This document shows positions 12,113 through 23,474 of a stretch of DNA of 64,000 nt, one piece after another. The notes under the pieces are model-generated. The model was not told the origin of the DNA and searched no databases. It was given only the letters and a program-made list of their open reading frames with translations. Source of the DNA: Proteromonas lacertae (lineage: Eukaryota; Sar; Bigyra; Opalinata; Proteromonadidae); contig NGBS01001171.1 of NCBI GenBank assembly GCA_002245135.1, positions 1 through 64,000 on the forward strand. Reading direction: 5' to 3'. The number at the start of each line of letters is the position of its first letter. Position 1 is the first letter of the stretch. The translations under genes were made by a program, and so were the position numbers.

Positions 12113-13495
12113 CTATTCATCAGTTTCATTACTGTGTGTTATATAATAATAATTTATTCTTCTTTTATCCAAAATTTCTTTTCTTTTTCTATATAAATAA
12201 CAATAATAATAATAATAACATATACTCATAATAACTAATATCATAAGGTGTTTTTTCTTTCAATTTCTTTTCTTCATTCGATATTCTATAAGCCATAAAC
12301 ATACAAATAGCTATTATTATTGCTGAAATATATAATATTATTCTTTCAAATTCATTCAATCCTTTCATTGAAAAGTGAATTTGATTTATTCCTGGTAAAT
12401 TTACTTTATCTTCTTGGTATAACAAATATAACCTATTAAATATATATATTCATCATTATTACAATACATGATATGAACAAATATCATATTCAAAACAAAT
12501 AACATAAACTCTTTGTATTTGAAATCTTTATATCTCTTTGAATCATTGATTCTTTTTTCTATTTCTAATCCTATTTCATTTATATCTTCTCCTACTCTTT
12601 CTTCATATTTATTTATTTTATTATTAACTAAATTTTCTATTTTTGAACAAATCTCATTTAAATCTGATGAATTATTAATCTTTTCAGTTTCATATGGCTT
12701 TGGTATTGATAAAGAATAAACTTTATCAATATTTACACTTAAACTACTTAAACTACTTCCTAATCTCACTGAACAATTAACCAATTCATTTCTATTCAAT
12801 AAATCTACTTTTGTTAAACAATATATCATTTTCTCTTTATATTTCTCATTCAATTTTATTATTATTTCTCTTGTTTTATTACAACTTAATACTACATGTT
12901 CATCTAGAAATACCAACACTAAATCACATTTATCTACTAATTCCAATATTATTTCTTCTTCTTTGTAATTGCAATATAAATCATCAGATAAACCAGGAGT
13001 GTCTATCAAATCTACCAACTTTGAGTCATGTGAATTAAACACAGTAAATTTTGTTTCAAAATAATCCAAAAAACTTTCACTTTCTTTCAATTTTTCTATC
13101 TCAGGCCAATAACTTAAAGCATTTAATCCAATTTCTGTATCATGATTTATAGTAACAAATCTAATTAAGGTGAATTTGGTTGTATCTATTTGTTCTCCTG
13201 TTTGTTGAACTATCCCTCCAACATACCCTAAATATCATCATAATACATTTATCATACAATTCACAAACTGACTCTTACCTGAAGACTGATTTCCAATTAT
13301 TAACACTTTCGTTCTTTTATCTTTTGCTTTTAAATCAACCGATAAATCTTTGCTTAATGATCTTAAACCAATTTTACAGTTTCTGTCTCTATACAGTTCA
13401 TTCAACTCCTTTATTTTCATCTCTTTTGTGTCTAATATTTCCTAATAAATCATCAAAAAAAGATATACTGGTGAATCACATTCATATGTTGACAT
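12113..13495 (-). CDS. Membrane-anchored dynamin-like GTPase (left copy)
   Basis: The GTPase domain has a P loop of dynamin type (GNQSSGKS), a G2 threonine region, G3 DTPG and G4 TKVD. Near the C terminus is one hydrophobic segment (about 18 residues, IILYISAIIIAICMFMAY) followed by a charged tail ending before TAG at 12113. At about 400 residues it is much shorter than classical dynamin, so it resembles small membrane-remodelling GTPases. The first exon encodes nine residues. The intron inside the P-loop exon starts at GTATGATAA, which keeps frame. Another intron is a TAA/TTG-rich microsatellite that is 9 nt shorter than in the right arm. The promoter has the TCAAGCC element. It may act in membrane fission or fusion, which is inference. 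Confidence 0.82.
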
Positions 13496-13563
13496 TTTTA
13501 TGATTTATAGACTTTTTAAATTTGGTGGTTATTGAAAATATGAAAATGGTTTATGAAAATTCA

Positions 13564-13581
13564 TTCAAACATTTGGCTTGA
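13564..13581 (-). promoter_or_regulatory. Candidate core-promoter element (dynamin-like gene)
   Basis: On the minus strand it reads TCAAGCCAAATGTTTGAA, about 70-90 nt upstream of the dynamin-like ATG. It sits in the 170-bp gap between the PI3K 3' end and this gene, and is conserved in the right arm at 23389-23406. Confidence 0.45.
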
Positions 13582-13665
13582 CTTTTCTTTTTTCATTTTC
13601 ATCAAGATAGAATGTGTTTACAATTACCAAATACACAAAAACAACAATAAAATTGTAATTGTATT

Positions 13666-16600
13666 TTATTTATTATGTTTTATCATGTGAACCATATTAT
13701 CTACTTGTCTTGTGGCAGTATTTAACGATTTTACTATCTCTTTCTTATATTCACTTTTTGCATCTTCTTCATTCGCATCTAATAATAACATATCACATAA
13801 ATAATTTATATCATCATCTTTTACTAATTCATCTAAACCAGCACTTACCATTAATTGAAATAAACTAATAAACAATGAACTATTCTCTCGAATTATATTA
13901 TAAGCTTCACAACATTTCGTTTCAAATTCATTATATCGTTTATCTTTCGTATTTCCCATTACAGCTAACATTTGAGGAGTAAATACAAATTTACTTCTCT
14001 CTCTTTTTACTCCCAATTTCTTTTTGAAGTTGCCTAAAATATGACCAAAATCAATATGAAATAAATTACCTTTTCGAGTTAACATTATATTACTTGGATG
14101 TCGATCACCTATTCCGATTATATAAGTAGCTACACAATAACCAGCACAACTCTTTATAAATGTTTCAACTGCTGTGTTATAAGATCCTTCAGCTTTATTA
14201 TTATCTCTTAACCAATCATCTAATGGAGATTTTACAAAAGCACCTTTCAAACCAACTTTATTCATTATATTATTTGTAGTTTCAGAATCAGCTACAAATT
14301 CGATTATTCCACTATGATCACCTGTTGCATAACAACCATATAATTCTAAACCCAAATTCAACTTTTCTTTACTTTTACTCCAATACTATTCATTCATTAT
14401 AAAACATATAAATAGATATTATATTATTATATATACTCGATCCATTATTCGAATGATTTGGAGTGTTAATTGATCTTGTCGAACATCATCTCCTATCTTT
14501 ATCATTGTTACAATATTTCGACAATCTTTATCTAGATTTTGAAACACTATCTTTAAAGGCTTTTGTTTACTATCCATTATTTTACATTTATCCACTATTA
14601 TATTACTTATCTTCAATCGATGAGATAAACAAAGTTCTGTATTCTTTGGAAAGTTATTTGATTCAATCAATTTTGTTAGTTCATTTTTGGCAAATTTAGT
14701 TTTATCTATTCCTACACCTTGATTTATTGCTTTTCGACTTATCTCTTCAAGTTGTTTTTGTAACATATATTGATCATATAAATGTTCGGCATGTAATGGA
14801 TAACTCTCTAAATAGATGTGAATTAGGATTTTATAGATATTATTATAAGATGTATGTAATTCACCTATTAAAGTCCAAAATACTACATGACCAACTCGAA
14901 TTGGACTGTGAAATGATCGATATAATAAAAATCGCAATAATACATTATCGATATTAGATTCATGTTTTAATGCTTGGATTAACGGCATTATAAACATACA
15001 TAAATCTTCATCAGATAATTCACTTAGTAATTGAACTGCACTTGCTCGAACTATTGGATCAGGATATAATGAAGATAATAACTCGATTCCTATTGAAGGA
15101 TTTAGATTTCGAGTATTTATTAACAATCTTCGACTTTTTTCAGCACTCTTTTTATCACACCAATTGGTCGCTCGTAGTATCTTACAGATTGAACGAGTGG
15201 GAAATCCATATTCATTTTTACCATTCATCTCATTGAAGATAAAATCACTATATTTATTCACTAATTCGATTGATTCTCTTTCATTTAATTCTATTCCATT
15301 TCCACTATTATTGTTATTATTATTTGTATTGGAATTTATATTAGAATTTGATATATTTCCACTATTATTACTGTTATTATCATTTAAATGACCATGAAAT
15401 TCAGCTATTGGATCTATTTACATTAAAAACTATAATAATTTATATACTCAATTTACAGATATTTAATAAACATTCTATCTCATTCTTATTGGGTTGTAAG
15501 ATTATCTCATTCTCTATTCGAATGTCATTTATTACTAATGGCATTGGAATATAGATGTTTTCATTGAATTGGGGAAATTCGATTGTTATTATTGGAGGAT
15601 TATCATTTGGAGGATCATTATACACTCCATTTATTAGATTCAAATCTTTCTCATTATTATTTAACCATAATTTATATTCTTTTCGACCTTGTTGAATTTC
15701 ATTGTTATATTCATAATAAGATACATTTGTACCAGCGATTAAACTGTCTTTTTCAACATTCATCACTTTTATTAAGATTCGAGTTCCTATTGGAATACAT
15801 TTTAATTCCAATGAACTGTTTAACCAGTCACTATTTATATGACAAGATTTTGAATATTCTACTATATATTTCTTATTTATTTTTGTTGATAATATTATTT
15901 CATTCTTTCGATAATCATTTAATACAAATCCACCATACATCAACATTATTATTACATAGATATGACTGTTGTTATTATTTACATTACTCGGTAAATTGTC
16001 AATTCCATTCACTTTGATTCGGAATGGATAACCATCAGGAATTTTATCTAAACTTATTCGATTTTTATTATTTCGATTTTCATTCTCCATTATATTTGAT
16101 AAGTTCACTATTGGATCAGCCACACCAGCTTCAGTTAAACCCATCATCGAAATTGTATTATCATAACTACATCGATGACTTATTGAATTATATATCGATT
16201 CTTCAAATGGTAATAGATTTAATTCGATTGTACTGTTACTTACAATATAATGCATTATATTTGTATAATCGGTTAAATGTTTATCACCATATACCAAATA
16301 TTCATTAAAACCACGAATCTTTAGGATAAAATGCATATTCTTAGGGATTTCATATCCATCTACCTTTTTCAATTGAGATTTTATTCTCTCTATACACATA
16401 TCAGGGGTTGAAGAGGTTGGAATATTTAATGTCAAAATTTGATTGCTATTATTGTATTTTATTAAAATTGTAGGTAAATAGATTGTTATTGAAACTACTT
16501 TGGAGATCTTTTCACTGTTCTGATTACTTATATCTATATAACTAGGATATTCTAAATGATTATATAAAATATCTTCATTCAACAAAATCTTATATTTACT

Positions 16601-17245
16601 TATCCAGTTTCGAAGATTCTTTAATAACATTTTCATTTCTGTACTGTATTCATTTGGACTTCCAACTATTGAACGAATTACTCGATTTAAATCATTTCGA
16701 TTATCACTTAAAGGTAACATTTTATTTACTTTACTCACTAAATTTAATGGATTTTCATATAAAATCGATTTATTTACATTATTATAATAATATATTTCAC
16801 CATTATCTACATTGATCTATTATTTATTATATATTCATTATCATTATATATATATATATACTTTAATATGCCAATTATTTTTATATTCTCTTTCCCAAAC
16901 ACTTACATCACTGTTTATTTCATTATTTTCTACATTTTCTTCACTCTCTTCTTCGTCATTCTTTTCTTCATTCTCATAAGATATTAAATCCCAATCATTT
17001 TCATCTAACAACCATACTTTCAACTTTTTTTCTTCATTCAAGTAATAATAGGTTCCACTTTTATTATAACATTTCTTCCAATTATCTAATCATAAATTAT
17101 TTATTATCATTATTTTATACTCAAAGGAATCACATTATCTATTCTACTCACACCATCCATATCATAATAACCATCATCCACATAATCTCCTATCTCACTT
17201 TCACTCTATTCATATTTATATATCATAAATCTATTTTTATACCAT
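13666..17245 (-). CDS. Class I PI3-kinase catalytic subunit with two WW domains (left copy, intact)
   Basis: Class I PI3Ks phosphorylate PI(4,5)P2 to PIP3 at the plasma membrane. Domains in order: an N-terminal acidic segment, two WW-like modules (WKKCYNKSGTYYYLN and WHI...GEIYYYNN...ENP), a Ras-binding domain, a C2 domain, an Asn-rich linker, the helical PIK domain and the lipid-kinase domain. Catalytic GDRHPSN and HIDFGH motifs are present, as is a class-I-like activation loop rich in Lys/Arg (FKKKLG). Exon 1 is only the ATG at 17245-17243, directly followed by an intron. This copy keeps the full C-terminal tail, ending MIKHNK. Its upstream region beyond 56 bp is the glycosyltransferase 3' flank, unlike the right copy. 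Confidence 0.93.
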
Positions 17246-17377
17246 CAAAAAATACAAAAATCTAAATCAAACAATCGGTACAATCGACATGGAGTGATTG
17301 TTAATGTTTTTTATAGTCAATCATACAAGCATTTATAATAAATATTAATATGTTATAATGAAAATTGCTATTGTTAT

Positions 17378-18581
17378 TTACCAAAACTTTCGAGGAATAT
17401 CCTTCGGCAGTAAGGCATTATAACTTCCACACTTTTTATCCTCTTTCCAGCATGGACTTACTCCTTTAAATTCTTTAACAAACCAAGAAAAATTGTGACA
17501 TTTTAATCTTTCTTTTAGTTTTAAGTTTTCTGATATATCACCAAAATCAACACTTCCTCTCTTTAAACCACGTGCTTTATAAAAATTGTTGATATACTCT
17601 TCACCTAACCAAGTTTCTGCTAGTCTTACATAATTTCTTCGAATTTGATAACCATCAATCTTATAAGGAATCTTTCTAAATCCGTGTGCAATAAAGCATG
17701 ATTTAGCTACCACAATTCTTCCTCCACATAACCATGTTTTTAATGAAATTTCAATATTTTCAGCTCCCCACTGTTTCATTCTTTTATCCATTCCATTCAC
17801 TTCAGTCCACCATTTCTTTGTTATGAAAAATTCACCCATTGTACCGGCACTTATCATTGTACCAGGTTTTGCACAAGACCATCTATGAATTAAAGACCAA
17901 TAAAACCCTGCAGAACTACCAATTCCATGTAAAGCAGAAAAAAATTCATATGTAGTTACATTTAGACTAAATACTACAGGATTTACTACAGTTCTATAAT
18001 TCTCTTTCATTAATCTATAAGGTTCCTCTAGCCATCCTTCTGCTACTTTAATATGGCAATCCATCATTGCTATATATTCATATGCTGCTTCATTACCGCC
18101 TAAATTACGAGCTGCAATCAAACCAGTTCTTACATCATTTCTAACTATCCTCACAATTGGATTTGGATGACTAACTGGAATAGGTGAACCATCATCGATA
18201 ACAAGAATCTCACCAAGCAATTCTTTCGATGTATTAAACAAGATAGAATCAACATTAAAATATTTATTAAGAAAATCATATTGAATTAACTATATATAAA
18301 AATGATATGTTTTATAAAGTAAAGTTTCATTGAAATCAACAAGAACTACAGAAAATTTACCTGGCTTAAATGGTGGACCTATATGAAATTGATATTTTGG
18401 TTTATTATACGATGCTTAAGTTCTTCCTCACTATATCCTTCCCTAAAAATGAATGTTTTAGCTTCTTCAATATCAGGAACTAGTCTCAAAGCTAAATATA
18501 TGTTTAATGGGAAAGAAAGCACAACAAAAAGAATCTATTAATTTAAAACGCAGAAAATACTATAAATCTAACACATTTCAT
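17378..18581 (-). CDS. Polypeptide GalNAc-transferase-like glycosyltransferase (GT27 type)
   Basis: This is a Golgi type II membrane enzyme of the family that starts mucin-type O-glycans. Exon 1 (ATG 18581) and exon 2 encode a signal anchor (MKCVRFIILFVVLSFPL). The catalytic part shows FSVVLVDFNE, EILVIDDGS, a DCH triad at the usual DxH metal site, and the Gal/GalNAc-T motif region (ISAG...FFITKKWW...WGAENIEIS...CGG) followed by HGFR. There is no C-terminal ricin-type lectin domain, so it is shorter than animal enzymes. The junction after FNETLLYKT (about 18300) has no clear GT-AG intron, although homology requires skipping to VDSILFN. This may be a noncanonical intron or a break. The substrate is unknown. 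Confidence 0.8.
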
Positions 18582-18678
18582 TTTCAAAAATAATAGAAAA
18601 ATAGATTCGTTTCAATTTCATTCTTTTTGTTTTTATTAATTTAATAAAACCCTAACATAATTAAATAACTTTTACAAC

Positions 18679-19539
18679 CTATATAAAAATCGAAAATTGT
18701 CTCTTTTTAGGAGGAACTTTTGTTACACGAGTAAAATAATTTGAAAATTTTACAAAACATTCTTGGCTTAAAGTATTATACTTATAAGGCAAATCACAAT
18801 CTGGAGAATTATCAGCTAATAAACTAGGATATAAATGAAGAAGCAACATTTCAAAATTATGTACAGCTAATTGTCTATCTTCATTTACAATAATATAATC
18901 ACTATGTTTATAGCCATATATCATGTCATTCTCTACATTCTTCATCCTAATCTTAATCATTGTCTCTGATTCTGTATGTCTTGCTTTTAATCTCTTTTCC
19001 AGAGAATCAATAGTAGGAGGAACTATGTATAAATAATTACAATGTAGTTTATGACATGCTAGTATATGTTGCATTCCATGAATGCTTACTTCTATTATTG
19101 GAACACAACCACAACTTCTAATTTCATCTAAAGTTCTAAAACTAGTACCATAGATCGCATTATATAGTCTATCATATTCTAAAAACATGCCTCTTCTAAT
19201 CATTTCTTCCATTTCTGGTGTTGATGTGAAGTAATAATCAAACCCATTTCTTTCACCTCTTCTTGGCAGTCTGGTAGTATGGCTAATTGAGGTTTTAATA
19301 AGATGAGGAAACATATGTTTAATTTCATTTATTAATGTACCTTTACCCACACCAGAAGGACCAGAAACAACCAATGGCCTTATATCAAGTCCACGCTATG
19401 GATTAATAGCTTATAAAATCTATACAGTCGTTATGTGTGATGTGTTCCTTGGTATAAGCGAATTAGAAGCATTAATCCATTTTGATAAGGAGTAAGTTCT
19501 AATGATTTATACCTAATAAATATACCCCCTCTCATTCAT
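18679..19539 (-). CDS. Guanylate kinase
   Basis: It converts GMP and ATP to GDP and ADP. The P loop GPSGVGKGT is present, followed by typical GMP-binding features: SHTTRLPRRGERNG, a YYFTS segment, FLEY, and the lid region with RLKARHTES. The start was placed at ATG 19539 through two introns: ATG AAT GAG AGG GG | GTATAT...TAG, then GTATAG...TAG before CGTGGACTT. This gives about 40 residues before the P loop, with no ATG near the P loop itself. A C-terminal extension of some 40 residues (ending QFSIFI) is unusual. It lies in the palindrome spacer and is divergent from the right-arm PI3K over about 180 bp. Confidence 0.9.
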
Positions 19540-19653
19540 AGAATTTGCCAAAGTGGACAACACCTCTCTATTACGCTTTACCAAAAATTTTAAAGTCTGT
19601 TTCAAAGAAATTGTTTGTACTTTGTGGGGAAGTTTCGGCAGACGTTTGACTAA

Positions 19654-19701
19654 AACAATCGGAAAATACAATCACTCCATGTCGATTGTACCGATTGTTT
19701 G
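19654..19701. repeat. Short imperfect inverted repeat at the right palindrome junction
   Basis: AAACAATCGG (spacer side) and ACAATC (at the arm end) are mirrored by GATTGT and CCGATTGTTT inside the arm, around a loop ACTCCATGTC. The spacer half thus resembles a degenerate extra copy of the arm end. The fold is seen by eye; its role in forming the palindrome is inference. Confidence 0.55.
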
Positions 19702-19723
19702 ATTTAGATTTTTGTATTTTTTG

Positions 19724-22700
19724 ATGGTATAAAAATAGATTTATGATATATAAATATGAATAGAGTGAAAGTGAGATAGGAGATTATGTGGATGATGGTT
19801 ATTATGATATGGATGGTGTGAGTAGAATAGATAATGTGATTCCTTTGAGTATAAAATAATGATAATAAATAATTTATGATTAGATAATTGGAAGAAATGT
19901 TATAATAAAAGTGGAACCTATTATTACTTGAATGAAGAAAAAAAGTTGAAAGTATGGTTGTTAGATGAAAATGATTGGGATTTAATATCTTATGAGAATG
20001 AAGAAAAGAATGACGAAGAAGAGAGTGAAGAAAATGTAGAAAATAATGAAATAAACAGTGATGTAAGTGTTTGGGAAAGAGAATATAAAAATAATTGGCA
20101 TATTAAAGTATATATATATATATAATGATAATGAATATATAATAAATAATAGATCAATGTAGATAATGGTGAAATATATTATTATAATAATGTAAATAAA
20201 TCGATTTTATATGAAAATCCATTAAATTTAGTGAGTAAAGTAAATAAAATGTTACCTTTAAGTGATAATCGAAATGATTTAAATCGAGTAATTCGTTCAA
20301 TAGTTGGAAGTCCAAATGAATACAGTACAGAAATGAAAATGTTATTAAAGAATCTTCGAAACTGGATAAGTAAATATAAGATTTTGTTGAATGAAGATAT
20401 TTTATATAATCATTTAGAATATCCTAGTTATATAGATATAAGTAATCAGAACAGTGAAAAGATCTCCAAAGTAGTTTCAATAACAATCTATTTACCTACA
20501 ATTTTAATAAAATACAATAATAGCAATCAAATTTTGACATTAAATATTCCAACCTCTTCAACCCCTGATATGTGTATAGAGAGAATAAAATCTCAATTGA
20601 AAAAGGTAGATGGATATGAAATCCCTAAGAATATGCATTTTATCCTAAAGATTCGTGGTTTTAATGAATATTTGGTATATGGTGATAAACATTTAACCGA
20701 TTATACAAATATAATGCATTATATTGTAAGTAACAGTACAATCGAATTAAATCTATTACCATTTGAAGAATCGATATATAATTCAATAAGTCATCGATGT
20801 AGTTATGATAATACAATTTCGATGATGGGTTTAACTGAAGCTGGTGTGGCTGATCCAATAGTGAACTTATCAAATATAATGGAGAATGAAAATCGAAATA
20901 ATAAAAATCGAATAAGTTTAGATAAAATTCCTGATGGTTATCCATTCCGAATCAAAGTGAATGGAATTGACAATTTACCGAGTAATGTAAATAATAACAA
21001 CAGTCATATCTATGTAATAATAATGTTGATGTATGGTGGATTTGTATTAAATGATTATCGAAAGAATGAAATAATATTATCAACAAAAATAAATAAGAAA
21101 TATATAGTAGAATATTCAAAATCTTGTCATATAAATAGTGACTGGTTAAACAGTTCATTGGAATTAAAATGTATTCCAATAGGAACTCGAATCTTAATAA
21201 AAGTGATGAATGTTGAAAAAGACAGTTTAATCGCTGGTACAAATGTATCTTATTATGAATATAACAATGAAATTCAACAAGGTCGAAAAGAATATAAATT
21301 ATGGTTAAATAATAATGAGAAAGATTTGAATCTAATAAATGGAGTGTATAATGATCCTCCAAATGATAATCCTCCAATAATAACAATCGAATTTCCCCAA
21401 TTCAATGAAAACATCTATATTCCAATGCCATTAGTAATAAATGACATTCGAATAGAGAATGAGATAATCTTACAACCCAATAAGAATGAGATAGAATGTT
21501 TATTAAATATCTGTAAATTGAGTATATAAATTATTATAGTTTTTAATGTAAATAGATCCAATAGCTGAATTTCATGGTCATTTAAATGATAATAACAGTA
21601 ATAATAGTGGAAATATATCAAATTCTAATATAAATTCCAATACAAATAATAATAACAATAATAGTGGAAATGGAATAGAATTAAATGAAAGAGAATCAAT
21701 CGAATTAGTGAATAAATATAGTGATTTTATCTTCAATGAGATGAATGGTAAAAATGAATATGGATTTCCCACTCGTTCAATCTGTAAGATACTACGAGCG
21801 ACCAATTGGTGTGATAAAAAGAGTGCTGAAAAAAGTCGAAGATTGTTAATAAATACTCGAAATCTAAATCCTTCAATAGGAATCGAGTTATTATCTTCAT
21901 TATATCCTGATCCAATAGTTCGAGCAAGTGCAGTTCAATTACTAAGTGAATTATCTGATGAAGATTTATGTATGTTTATAATGCCGTTAATCCAAGCATT
22001 AAAACATGAATCTAATATCGATAATGTATTATTGCGATTTTTATTATATCGATCATTTCACAGTCCAATTCGAGTTGGTCATGTAGTATTTTGGACTTTA
22101 ATAGGTGAATTACATACATCTTATAATAATATCTATAAAATCCTAATTCACATCTATTTAGAGAGTTATCCATTACATGCCGAACATTTATATGATCAAT
22201 ATATGTTACAAAAACAACTTGAAGAGATAAGTCGAAAAGCAATAAATCAAGGTGTAGGAATAGATAAAACTAAATTTGCCAAAAATGAACTAACAAAATT
22301 GATTGAATCAAATAACTTTCCAAAGAATACAGAACTTTGTTTATCTCATCGATTGAAGATAAGTAATATAATAGTGGATAAATGTAAAATAATGGATAGT
22401 AAACAAAAGCCTTTAAAGATAGTGTTTCAAAATCTAGATAAAGATTGTCGAAATATTGTAACAATGATAAAGATAGGAGATGATGTTCGACAAGATCAAT
22501 TAACACTCCAAATCATTCGAATAATGGATCGAGTATATATAATAATATAATATCTATTTATATGTTTTATAATGAATGAATAGTATTGGAGTAAAAGTAA
22601 AGAAAAGTTGAATTTGGGTTTAGAATTATATGGTTGTTATGCAACAGGTGATCATAGTGGAATAATCGAATTTGTAGCTGATTCTGAAACCACGAATAAT

Positions 22701-23219
22701 ATAATGAATAAAGTTGGTTTGAAAGGTGCTTTTGTAAAATCTCCATTAGATGATTGGTTAAGAGATAATAATAAAGCTGAAGGATCTTATAACACAGCAG
22801 TTGAAACATTTATAAAGAGTTGTGCTGGTTATTGTGTAGCTACTTATATAATCGGAATAGGTGATCGACATCCAAGTAATATAATGTTAACTCGAAAAGG
22901 TAATTTATTTCATATTGATTTTGGTCATATTTTAGGCAACTTCAAAAAGAAATTGGGAGTAAAAAGAGAGAGAAGTAAATTTGTATTTACTCCTCAAATG
23001 TTAGCTGTAATGGGAAATACGAAAGATAAACGATATAATGAATTTGAAACGAAATGTTGTGAAGCTTATAATATAATTCGAGAGAATAGTTCATTGTTTA
23101 TTAGTTTATTTCAATTAATGGTAAGTGCTGGTTTAGATGAATTAGTAAAAGATGATGATATAAATTATTTATGTGATATGTTATTATTAGATGCGAATGA
23201 AGAAGATGCGAAAAAGTGA
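19724..23219 (+). CDS. Class I PI3-kinase with two WW domains, right copy (C-terminal tail lost)
   Basis: It has the same architecture as 13666-17245, and the long exons encode identical protein over the RBD, C2 and helical parts. Exon 1 is ATG at 19724-19726, then an intron of 37 nt; the next intron is 19849-19883. Near 23210 an extra G (GATGCGAAAAAG against GATGCAAAAAG in the left arm) shifts the frame to TGA at 23217-23219. This removes about 28 residues of the tail that, in class I PI3Ks, helps membrane binding and catalysis. The lost frame stays readable to TAA at 23304. Its upstream sequence is the GuK-facing intergenic region, perhaps the ancestral promoter. Confidence 0.9.
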
Positions 23220-23388
23220 ATATAAGAAAGAGATAGTAAAATCGTTAAATACTGCCACAAGACAAGTAGATAATATGGTTCACATGATAAAACATAATAA
23301 ATAAAATACAATTACAATTTTATTGTTGTTTTTGTGTATTTGGTAATTGTAAACACATTCTATCTTGATGAAAATGAAAAAAGAAAAG

Positions 23389-23400
23389 TCAAGCCAAATG
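23389..23400 (+). promoter_or_regulatory. Candidate core-promoter element (dynamin-like gene, right arm)
   Basis: TCAAGCCAAATG lies about 75 nt upstream of the ATG at 23475. It is the mirror of 13570-13581. Confidence 0.45.
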
Positions 23401-23474
23401 TTTGAATGAATTTTCATAAACCATTTTCATATTTTCAATAACCACCAAATTTAAAAAGTCTATAAATCATAAAA

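Larger units (their letters stand above)
1..17301 (+). repeat. Left arm of giant inverted repeat
   Basis: The reverse complement of this whole stretch recurs at 19668-37049 with the same gene order. Paired coordinates sum to 36969 at the inner end and drift to 37050 at the outer end, so the right arm is about 80 nt longer, mostly within the HECT gene. The last shared base is 17301, in the sequence GAGTGATTGT. The arm is still matching at base 1, so its outer end lies outside the window. PI3K and dynamin-like proteins are nearly identical between arms; HECT and pseudokinase copies differ more. Confidence 0.97.
17302..19667. other. Unique spacer between palindrome arms
   Basis: This 2366-bp single-copy segment separates the two arms. 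It contains two minus-strand genes, a GalNAc-transferase-like gene and guanylate kinase. Base 17302 onward (TAATG...) has no mirror match before 19668. Both spacer edges lie next to starts of the two PI3K copies: GuK diverges from the right PI3K, while the 3' end of the glycosyltransferase abuts the left PI3K promoter. Confidence 0.9.

Noticed and set aside
15164..16308. Several 60-144 codon frames opposite the PI3K coding strand
   Set aside because: They are shadows of the PI3K reading frame in AT-rich codons; both arms show them only because the arms are copies.
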